From: Metamycoplasma spumans ATCC 19526
GTDB taxonomy: Bacteria; Bacillota_I; Bacilli_A; Mycoplasmatales; Metamycoplasmataceae
DNA: 64,000 nt
Direction of reading: 5' to 3'
NCBI GenBank assembly: GCA_000620005.1
Contig: JHVF01000002.1
Span: forward strand, 36,028 to 100,027
In this document: positions 56,804 through 64,000 of the stretch, piece by piece
How positions within the stretch are numbered: the stretch's first letter is position 1
How the letters are laid out: every line of letters begins with the position of its first letter
Translations under genes and position numbers: made by a program
The notes under the pieces: model-generated
Database searches by the model: none
What the model was told of the DNA's origin: nothing
Seen by the model: only the letters and a program-made list of their open reading frames with translations

Positions 56804-57466
56804 ATGTTATTTGACTCAAGAACACAACAAACCTCAGAAGGATTTAATCCTAATGTAGATAATACAGTAACAGTTCCAAAACCTACTGGATTTGAAAAGT
56901 TTTTATTTGTAATGCTTTTTATAATAACTTTTGGGCTTTTTGGAATTGCATACTACAAAAGAAAAAATTTACTATTTTCACAAATTAACGATATTCAGGC
57001 TGCATCTTCTTCAATTCAAGCTGCAGAAAGAAGAAGACATGACACATTACAAAACCAAATGGATGCTTTAATTGGTTATACAGGTTTCGAAAGAGAAACA
57101 CAAACAAAAGTGGCGGAATTGCGTTCAAAATTAGCTTCTTTAAAAGATGAAAAGGATGTTACTAAATACGATGCTCAACTAAATGCAATTCAAGCTGGTC
57201 TAAGTTTGCAATTTGAACAATATCCAAATCTTAAAGCAGATCGTTTATACTTACAATTTAACTCAGAAATTTCAATGCAACAAGACGAAATTTATTCAAT
57301 GGTTAGAATTTATAACAATAAAGTTAACCGTTTCAATTCTTCAATTTATACATTCTGAACAAATTGTGTCGCAGCTAAAATTAACGCATATAATCAACCT
57401 TTATTCCAAGCTTCAGCAGAAGAAAGAAAAAATGTTGATACATCAATTCTAAGAGGAAAATATTAA
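56804..57466 (+). CDS. lemA: LemA family protein
   Basis: 220 residues: a short N-terminus, one membrane helix (FLFVMLFIITFGLFGIAYY), then a long helical bundle. The LemA core shows YYKRKNLLFSQINDIQAASS, the segment YPNLKADRLYLQFNSEI and RIYNNKVNRFNSSI (normally YNxxVxxFN). LemA proteins are anchored with the bundle outside or inside the membrane and their function is unknown. GGAGAAATA precedes the ATG. One TGA is Trp. A strong terminator follows. Confidence 0.9.
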
Positions 57467-57505
57467 TAATTAAAAAGTTGGCTATTGGCCAATTTTTTAA
57501 TTATT
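57463..57505 (+). terminator. Strong terminator after lemA
   Basis: Arms AATAATTAAAAAGTTGGC/GGCCAATTTTTTAATTATT pair over about 17 bp around a TATT loop. The stop codon is in the left flank. Confidence 0.85.
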
Positions 57506-57549
57506 ATGCCTTAGTTTAAGTTTATAGACGTATAAATTTCACTATTTGA

Positions 57550-57579
57550 TATAATATTAATATATTTTATATATTAATA
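57550..57579 (+). promoter_or_regulatory. gyrB promoter with adjoining palindrome
   Basis: TATAAT (57550-57555) is followed at once by an 11-bp inverted repeat (TATTAATATAT/ATATATTAATA, 3-bp spacer, 57555-57579), placed over the likely transcription start and 16 nt before the gyrB ATG. A regulatory or supercoiling-sensitive role is inference. Confidence 0.4.
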
Positions 57580-57595
57580 AATATAAGAGGTAATT

Positions 57596-59560
57596 ATGAA
57601 TAAACAAGACGAAGTACAAAAATACGAATCAAGCAATATTCAAGTCTTAGAAGGATTAGAAGCCGTTAGAAAAAGACCAGGAATGTACATTGGTTCAGTT
57701 GGAATTAAAGGATTACATCACTTAATATGAGAAATTGTTGATAACTCTGTTGACGAAGCCATGGCAGGTTTTGCAAATGAAATAAATATTAAACTTTATC
57801 CAAACAATGTTATTGAAGTAACCGATAATGGTCGTGGTATACCGACTGGTATTCACGAAAAAACTGGTAAATCTACTGTTGAAACAATTTTAACAGTATT
57901 GCATGCCGGGGGTAAATTCGATAAATCGACATATAAAGTATCTGGTGGTCTTCACGGTGTTGGGGCATCAGTAGTTAATGCATTAAGTGATCAATTTGAA
58001 GTTTGAGTTAAACGTGAAGGAAAACTGCATTATCAAAAATTTAGTAACGGTGGATTCCCTGAAAAAGAACTTGAAGTAATAGGTGAAGTTGATTTACAAG
58101 ATACAGGTACAAGAGTAAAATTCCATCCAGACTTTACAATAATGGATAAATTAAATTTTGACTTCGGAAATATAACAGACCACTCTAAGCAAATAGCATA
58201 CTTAAACAAAGGACTAAAAATCGTTGTTGAAGATGTTGCTAAAAACGATAAACGTACATATCACTTTGAGGGTGGACTAATCGATTATGTTAAAGAATTA
58301 AACAAAAGCAAAAAATTAATTAATCCCGAAGTAATCTATGCCGAAGGTATATTCAAGGATAAAGATAAAGAAGAAGATAATCAAATCATCGAAGGAAATG
58401 AAATAAAAGTAGAAATAGCAATGCAATACAACGAAAGTTACATTGCCAATGTAGTTTCATATGCTAATAATATTCAAACTTCAGATGGTGGAACCCACGA
58501 ATTAGGTTTTTATGATTCTCTTACAAGAATTTGCAATAAATATGCAGAAGATAACAAACTGTTTAAAAATAATAATGAAAAAATATCTCGTGAAGATATT
58601 AAAGACGGGCTTGTTGCAATAATTTCAATTAAACATCCAGACCCAATTTTTGAAGGTCAAACAAAAGGAAAATTAGAAAATAAAGACGCACGTATCGCTT
58701 CTAATAAAATTTTTTCAGCTGTTTTCGAAAGATTTATGAGTGAAAATCCTGAACAAGCTAAAGCTATTGTTAATAAATTATTATTAGCTCAACGTTCTAG
58801 AATCGCCGCCAACCTTGCAAGAGAAGCTTCAAGAAAAAAAGATGGATTTGATATTGGCAATCTACCAGGTAAATTAGCAGACTGTTCTAGCAAAAATGCC
58901 GAACTTAGAGAATTATTTATCGTCGAAGGTAATTCTGCTGGCGGTTCAGCTAAAATGGGTAGAGATCGTTCTATTCAAGCCATTTTACCATTACGTGGTA
59001 AAGTAATTAATGCGGAAAAGAATTCTGTTGAATCTGTTTTATCAAATAAAGAAATCGCCACAATGGTTCATGCACTAGGTACAGGAATCAGTGAAGAATT
59101 TAATATCAATAAGCTAAAATACCACAAAATTGTAATTATGACTGACGCCGACGTCGACGGAGCTCACATTACAACCTTACTTTTAACATTCTTCTATCGT
59201 TTTATGAGACCATTAATTGAATATGGATTTGTTTATATTGCTCAACCACCACTATATAAAATTAGTGTCGGAAAAACTGTTGCTTATGCATACAATGATG
59301 CTCAAAAAGAAGAAATTTTAGCTACTCTTGAAGATAAAAGAAATATTTCAATCCAACGTTATAAAGGGCTTGGGGAAATGGATCCCGAACAACTTTGAGA
59401 AACAACGATGGATCCTGAAAGAAGAAAAATGCTTCAAGTTCAAATTGAAGACGTTGCAATATGTGATACTGTATTTTCAACATTGATGGGTGAAGAAATA
59501 GAACCACGTCACGACTTTATTCAAGAAAATGCTAAATACGCAAATAATATTGATTTTTAA
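57596..59560 (+). CDS. gyrB: DNA gyrase subunit B
   Basis: 654 residues, ATPase subunit of gyrase. ATP site: GLKGLHH-type start, [29 protein letters not shown] and [41 protein letters not shown] and [13 protein letters not shown]-terminus: [21 protein letters not shown]. The TOPRIM motif has Asn446 where EGDSAGG is usual. TAAGAGGTAATT precedes ATG 57596. Three TGA codons are Trp. gyrA is not beside it. A choline-kinase-like gene follows after 11 nt. Confidence 0.94.
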
Positions 59561-59571
59561 GGATGGCATTT

Positions 59572-60321
59572 ATGAAATTAATACAAAATCAAGGATTTAC
59601 TAATAAAACATATCAAAGCGACGATAATAAGCAATTTATTAAAATTAAATCGTTTGACAGTTTTAATCACAAAACTGACTATAAAATTATTAGCTCTTTA
59701 TTATTTGCACCTTCATTAATTGAAGAAACCGACGAAAAATTAATTACAGAATGAATTAACGGAGACATACTAAATCCTAATAACATCACTGACAGTCAAT
59801 TAGCTGAGATCGGACGAGACTTAATAACTTTACATAATTCGAAATTAAAATTTGCTAAAGAAAATCAAATAGCAAGAAGATTTAAAGTTTATCGAGAAAT
59901 GATATCTAAACTAGGAAGAAAAATACCTATTCTAGATAAACATTATAAAAAACTAAATTTATTCATCAAAAACATCGATACATCAGCGCCAGTTCATAAC
60001 GATTTATGACTTTTTAATATGATTCAAAGTGATAAAAAAATTTATATTACCGATTGAGAATATTCATCAATGGGCGATGTTCATTTTGACTTAGCTTATT
60101 TTATTGAGTCAAGCGACTTAAATGAAAGACAGGAAAAAGTATTTTTAGATGCCTATGGAGATGATTTTGAACCGAAATATTTATTAGTTCACAAAATTAT
60201 TGTAAACGCACTAGTTGTATTATGAATAAATAAACATGAAATCAAACCTTTTGATGATTCAAAATATCTAAAAAGAGTTGATTATTATATGTCTTTGTAT
60301 AACGATATTTATAAAATTTAA
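59572..60321 (+). CDS. choline/ethanolamine kinase-like phosphotransferase
   Basis: 249 residues of the APH/LicA kinase superfamily. The catalytic motif VHNDLWLFNMI (HxDxxxxN) and the metal-binding ITDWEYSSMGDVHFDLAYF are both intact, so it should be an active kinase; the likely substrates are choline or ethanolamine, or another small alcohol. It is short for LicA (about 290). ATG 59572 is preferred over ATG 59563 because AAGGA at the gyrB end serves it. Five or six TGA codons are Trp. A degenerate double-domain relative follows after 2 nt. Confidence 0.82.
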
Positions 60322-60323
60322 TT

Positions 60324-61811
60324 ATGAACAACAATCACAACAAAAATATTTTCAGTACACAGTTTAAAAACAAAAAAAACAACAGTGAAATATATGAAGT
60401 GTATGAAACAATAAAAAATAATTTTGGTTCGCAGGTATTTGAAGATATTTCAAATATAAGACCATATTATGAAGATTTTCATAACAAAAGTTATATCGGA
60501 AAAATAAACGAAACATGAGTTCAAATAAGAATACCTAAAAATATAATTAAAATAGATCATAGCAATGAAGAAAAAATTATTAAACCATTTAAAGATTATT
60601 TACATGTAAAAAATGGTGTAATAATTAAAAAATGGTTTCCCGGTGTGGATTTATTCAAGCTAAAAATTGATGACAAAGTTTCCAATGCAATTTTAAATTG
60701 TGTTAAAAACTTTCAAAATATAAATATAGAATTAAATCGTTTCGATTGATTAAAATATAACATTACTGATAAAAAATACTTAGAACTGGTTGAAAAATAT
60801 AAAGATGAGCCGTATGTTTTAAGTCATAATAATTTAAAAAGACAAAATATTTTAGTTAATAAATATGGATTTATTAAGTTGGTTGATTTTGAATTTGCTA
60901 CTTTGAATTCTCGCTATACTGATCCAGTATCTTTGCATATTTTTCTAGGAATTGATAAAGAAATAATTATTAAATTCTTTAATTTAGACCCTGCAGTTTT
61001 TGACGATTATGTATACATGTTTAAAGTTTATAATGAAACTTCATATAAAGAAATATATTCAAATATAAAAGCTCCAAATTCCAAAGTTAGCGAATCATTG
61101 AATCAATATAATAATAAAGATTTTTCAGTTCCAAACAGATTTATAGTGCAAAAATTTAATAACCGTTTTGATAATCGCCTAGATACAAAACTTATTGAAA
61201 ATTTCTATTTTGTTCCAATTTGCGTATATGAAGACAACGATAGAATTATTTGAAGATGATTAAATTGTCCAAGCACTACAAATATTAACTCACGCCAAAT
61301 AAAAGTGTTAGCAAAAGCAATGAGAACATACCATGACTCAGATATTGAATTTCCAAGTTACATACTTGAAGAAAAGATTGACTGATATGTAAAAAATATT
61401 GATAAAAAACAATTTAATGAAGATTTTAACAATCCACAGATGGTTGAAGAAATTATTAAATGAATAAGACAAATTAAACCTGATGCAAATTGCCATAATA
61501 ATTTAAATTTAGATTGTATATTTTTTACAGATAATCTAAATTTATACATTATAGATTGAGCTGTTGCTTATAAAAGTTCAAGATTTTTAGATATTGCTCT
61601 GCTTTTTGAAAACACAAATACATCAAAATTAATTGAAAATATTTTTTGAAAAACATACGATATTAACCCTCCAAAAGATTTCTATAAATATAGAATAATT
61701 GTTCACTTTACAGCATATTTATATAACAGAATTTTAAATGGTGACTACACAGGCGCAGGAATAAATTTAACTAGAATTAAAGAATTGTGAAAACAGTACA
61801 AAGGTCATTAA
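60324..61811 (+). CDS. tandem choline-kinase-like pseudokinase
   Basis: 495 residues that hold two copies of the phosphotransferase fold. Copy 1 shows VLSHNNLKRQNILV and KLVDFEFATLNSRYTDPVSL. Copy 2 shows CHNNLNLDCIFF and YIIDWAVAYKSSRFLDIALL. In both, the catalytic Asp of HxDxxxxN is Asn (residues 170 and 393), and copy 2 has also lost the final Asn (Cys instead). The later metal Asp is kept in both. The protein is thus a probable pseudokinase, perhaps a regulator of the single-domain kinase encoded 2 nt upstream; that is inference. About 12 TGA codons are Trp. The next gene starts 1 nt after the stop. Confidence 0.78.
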
Positions 61812-61812
61812 A

Positions 61813-62649
61813 ATGGAAGTACAACAAAAAGAAAATAAAGTAGTAAAAAAGAATAGCAAAAAATTGAAGTATTTTAAGACATTTTTAATGATGTCTGGCA
61901 TTTTAATTCCAACCGTTTGCGTAATTGCCGTTCCTTTAGCATTAAATAAAAAGAATAATTACCGAAGTACTATTTTTTTTATTGATAGTAATGAATCAAT
62001 TAAAAATCCACAAGTAGAAAAATTAGAAAACGGTAAAGTCAGGGTTATTTTCGAACAAAAAACTGAAAATCTATCAAAAATTTTTAATGATAACCCCAGA
62101 ATAATTAATGAAAAATTAAGCGCAAATCATGTGCTTGTATATCAAAATTCAATTCTTTTCTTTAACAATAGTGGATACAACTTTTCAAACCACTTTGCAA
62201 AAAGTAACAACAAAATCAATCAAGCAGAAATAAGAGAAACTAATCAAAAAATATTCAGTATTTCTTTATTAAACGCTTTAAACGAATTTAACAAAAGTCA
62301 AACAAACAAGAATCAAGTTTCTCCTGAATTTTTTATAAAAAGTATTGACAGAGTCATTACCTCAATGACTTATGCATATCAAGAAAATGATGTTGTTTAT
62401 TATTTTGATAATTCGCCAGGATATCGTGGCTATTCAACAGTAAACTTTTTTAGGTCAATTTCAAATTGATTAGAGGAATATCGAAGAGAAAAGAAATTGC
62501 AAAACCCTGTCAAATACGAAATTAAGCTAGCCAACATCGATGCTTCAATTGAATTTAATTCAACATTCAAAAAAATTGATTCGGTTTACTTTAGCAACCA
62601 AATAATTATTGAATTTCAGGAAAACCAAGAAAATTCGCAAAATATCTAA
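61813..62649 (+). CDS. single-pass membrane protein, unknown
   Basis: 278 residues with one TGA as Trp. A basic N-terminus (about 27 residues, Lys-rich) leads to one hydrophobic helix (FLMMSGILIPTVCVIAVPLAL) and a largely extracellular domain of about 230 residues with no Cys pair and no known motif. It starts 1 nt after the pseudokinase stop, so it is coupled to it and belongs to the gyrB-kinase transcription unit. A terminator follows. Confidence 0.68.
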
Positions 62650-62653
62650 TGTT

Positions 62654-62681
62654 TAATCGCCTATTAGTGGCGATTTTTTAA
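62654..62681 (+). terminator. Terminator of the gyrB-kinase unit
   Basis: Stem AATCGCC/GGCGATT with loop TATTAGT and a T-rich tail, 6-10 nt after the stop at 62649. Confidence 0.85.
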
Positions 62682-62683
62682 TA

Positions 62684-62716
62684 AATAAAACTAGCCTCAA
62701 GCTAGTTTTTCTTTTT
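62684..62716 (-). terminator. Terminator of the nitroreductase gene
   Basis: Stem AAAACTAGC/GCTAGTTTT with a five-base loop. The minus strand has GTTTTATTT after it. The plus strand also has a T run, so it may act both ways. Confidence 0.7.
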
Positions 62717-62743
62717 TTCTATCTCATAAAAATTTTAATAATA

Positions 62744-63382
62744 TTATTCAATTATTGTTAAGAAATCATCAACATCAATACGATCAGATTGATATTCATT
62801 AATACTATCAGAACTTCTATACCCAAGGGCTATTCCTGTAACAATATCAAAGTCATTTGGAATATTAGCTATCTTATGTAAATTCTTACCATATTTTACA
62901 ATCTGATATGCGTGAATTGAATCAATTCCCTTATTTTGCGCAGCAAGCAATAAAGTCGAAGAAAATGCACCCAAATCTAGAATATTTCAAGTAACCGAAT
63001 TTTTCGGCAAGCACAACAGTACTAAAACTGGCGCATTGAATAAATTATTATTGGCAGATATAAATTTATTTCAGTCGATATTTTGCTTTGCGTTCCAACT
63101 CTTATTAATATTATTTTTAATGTATTGCGGTCATTCATTACGATCTATATGATCGTAATCGGAGCTAATTGGTTCGTTGTTATTTACTGACTTAAGATGT
63201 TCTTTTCGTACTAGTTTAAGCATTTCTCCTTTAATAACAAATACTCTTCAGGGTTGCGAATTAACTCACGAAGCAGTTCTTTGAGCATCTTTTAAAATAT
63301 CTATAATAATTTCATTGCTAATATCAATATCTTTAAAGTCTCTGATTGATTTTCTATTTCTTAATACTTTATCAAATTCCAT
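62744..63382 (-). CDS. nitroreductase family FMN oxidoreductase
   Basis: 212 residues; five TGA codons are Trp, so only its C-terminal third is open under the standard code. The start MEFDKVLRNRKSIRDFKDIDI is the typical R-x-S-x-R-x-F segment that binds FMN, followed by ASWVNSQPWRVFVI. LDLGAFSSTLLLAAQNKGIDS is the usual central helix, and IVTGIALGYRSSDSIN the family's C-terminal signature. ATG 63382 has GGGTGAT before it. It probably reduces quinone-like or nitro compounds with NAD(P)H. Confidence 0.88.
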
Positions 63383-63417
63383 AATATCACCCATAAATTT
63401 TATCAAAATTAAGCAAT

Positions 63418-63441
63418 TAAAAGGTTGCCAGAGGCAACCAT
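63418..63441 (-). terminator. Terminator of rpmB
   Basis: Perfect 7-bp stem GGTTGCC/GGCAACC with a 3-base loop, then TTTTAATT on the minus strand. Confidence 0.85.
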
Positions 63442-63462
63442 ATATAACTGTTGAATATAATA

Positions 63463-63660
63463 TTAAGCTACTAATCCATATTTTTTTAAAGTTCTTGCGT
63501 TTTTAGCAGTAACACGAACTGTTTTTTTAGATCCGTTTTCTGTAAAAACTGTAACTTTTTGAAGATTTAAGTCAAAAGTTCTTTTTGAAGTATTTAAAGC
63601 GTGTGATCTTTTATTGCCGCTTAAAGCTTTTTGACCTGTTAATTGATCTCTTCCTGGCAT
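63463..63660 (-). CDS. rpmB: 50S ribosomal protein L28
   Basis: 65 residues, basic. [21 protein letters not shown] and [20 protein letters not shown], ending in [12 protein letters not shown], match L28. Typical bacterial L28 begins with a zinc CxxC in some lineages; here that Cys position is absent, the Cys-free type. AAAGGAGAATT precedes the ATG. It is a single gene closed by a terminator. Confidence 0.96.
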   Translation of the reverse strand: MPGRDQLTGQKALSGNKRSHALNTSKRTFDLNLQKVTVFTENGSKKTVRVTAKNARTLKKYGLVA

Positions 63661-63734
63661 AATTCTCCTTTACCTTTAATTATTAAATTAGTATGTAAAT
63701 ATTTTATATTAAATATTAATTTTTTTTATATTTA

Positions 63735-63917
63735 TTATTGTTTTTTAGCAACTATCTTTTTTCACTTTAAATGTCCACCTTGGGCAATAATTCATTTTTT
63801 TGATTTTATTATATCGTTAAAGACTTGAAAATGTAAATTTCAATCAAAAAATGCATAACAAAAACCGTCTGTTAGGACGCTATGTATATTTTTTATTGTT
63901 AATTTTGTTTTTAAAGT
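63735..63917 (-). other. open frame of about 60 codons without an ATG
   Basis: On the minus strand the frame is open from just after a TAA (63918-63920) to the TAA at 63735-63737 when TGA is read as Trp. The last 35 codons look coding in composition (WIIAQGGHLKWKKIVAKKQ at the end), but no ATG, GTG or TTG with a ribosome-binding site is seen near the 5' end. It could be the remnant of a gene, a gene with a rare start, or the continuation of the upstream frame after a frameshift. Low confidence. Confidence 0.25.
63862..63884 (-). terminator. Weak candidate terminator
   Basis: Four-base stem CGTC/GACG with a 6-base loop, then GTTTTTG on the minus strand, after the partial gene ending at 63911. 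The stem is short and lies inside the open frame 63735-63917, so only one of the two may be real. Confidence 0.35.
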
Positions 63918-64000
63918 TTATTTTCTAATTTATGAAATTCGTTTGCGCTCATAGGGAGTGGGTATTCTTTAATATTATGTCTTACAATATTATTTATTTC
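63911..64000 (-). CDS. 3' end of a gene cut by the window edge
   Basis: Only the last 29 codons are inside the window (ending YPLPMSANEFHKLENKL and TAA). The pattern hydrophobic-P-(L/M)-S-x-x-E-x-x-x-L resembles the C-terminus of lactate or malate dehydrogenases, but 29 residues are too few to name it. Its frame differs from that of the open frame that follows. Confidence 0.45.
   Translation of the reverse strand, partial: EINNIVRHNIKEYPLPMSANEFHKLENKL

Noticed and set aside
63661..63910. Possible small RNA or tRNA upstream of rpmB
   Set aside because: No cloverleaf, TψC-like GTTCRA segment or strong hairpin was found; the region is better explained by the open frame and AT-rich spacer.

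Overview
The window reads as a mollicute chromosome of the Mycoplasma hominis/synoviae type. It is very AT-rich. Nearly every tryptophan is encoded by TGA: in dozens of genes the frame continues through TGA with intact protein family motifs. There are many diacyl-lipoprotein signal peptides, and the gene set (KtrAB, PepV, PepF, GatCAB, RNase J-like, EcfS) fits the group. All coordinates below assume genetic code 4. I cannot name the species. I see no tRNA, rRNA, insertion sequence, prophage or CRISPR, and no gene-free stretch over 300 bp.

Layout: 1-3523 (+) is the 3' part of an F1Fo ATPase operon (atpA'-G-D-C), followed by two lipoproteins (3725-6869). 6923-16669 (-) holds ktrB and, directly behind it, an 8.2 kb gene for a 2,722-residue lipoprotein. 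16852-42649 (+) is a long housekeeping run: ktrA, pepC, acpS-plsC, scpA-scpB-pseudouridine synthase-gatC-gatA-gatB-yihY, an ECF S component, a degenerate OppF-like protein that is open in frame into valS, parE-parC, a 42-residue basic protein, a lipoprotein nuclease, pepV, a second pseudouridine synthase and a lipid kinase. 42661-47367 (-) holds a P-type cation ATPase and an amino-acid permease. 47544-48071 (+) is a cysteine hydrolase. 48132-51771 (-) holds a membrane protein and apt-pepF-small protein. 51921-62649 (+) holds an RNase J paralogue, two membrane proteins, lemA, gyrB and a choline-kinase-like cluster. 62744-64000 (-) holds a nitroreductase, rpmB, an open frame without a clear start, and the 3' end of another gene.

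The housekeeping content covers energy (ATPase), ion balance (KtrAB, P-type ATPase), chromosome handling (ScpAB, topoisomerase IV, GyrB), translation (GatCAB, ValRS, L28, rRNA modification), peptide use (PepC, PepV, PepF, permease), nucleotide salvage (Apt, surface nuclease) and lipids (AcpS, PlsC, lipid kinase, choline-kinase-like proteins).

The most striking theme is a set of paralogues that keep their fold signature but have lost catalytic residues. These are an SGNH domain with Ser to Asp and His to Tyr on the giant lipoprotein, an RNase J-like protein without the metal-binding motif, an OppF-like protein without Walker A, Walker B or signature motifs, and a tandem choline-kinase-like protein with Asp to Asn in both halves. 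The OppF-like frame also has no stop codon before valS, so the two form one 1,624-codon open frame. Other points of note are a GyrB carrying Asn where most bacteria have the quinolone-site Asp, several apparently leaderless promoters, and a near-identical 45-bp tract shared by parE and gyrB.
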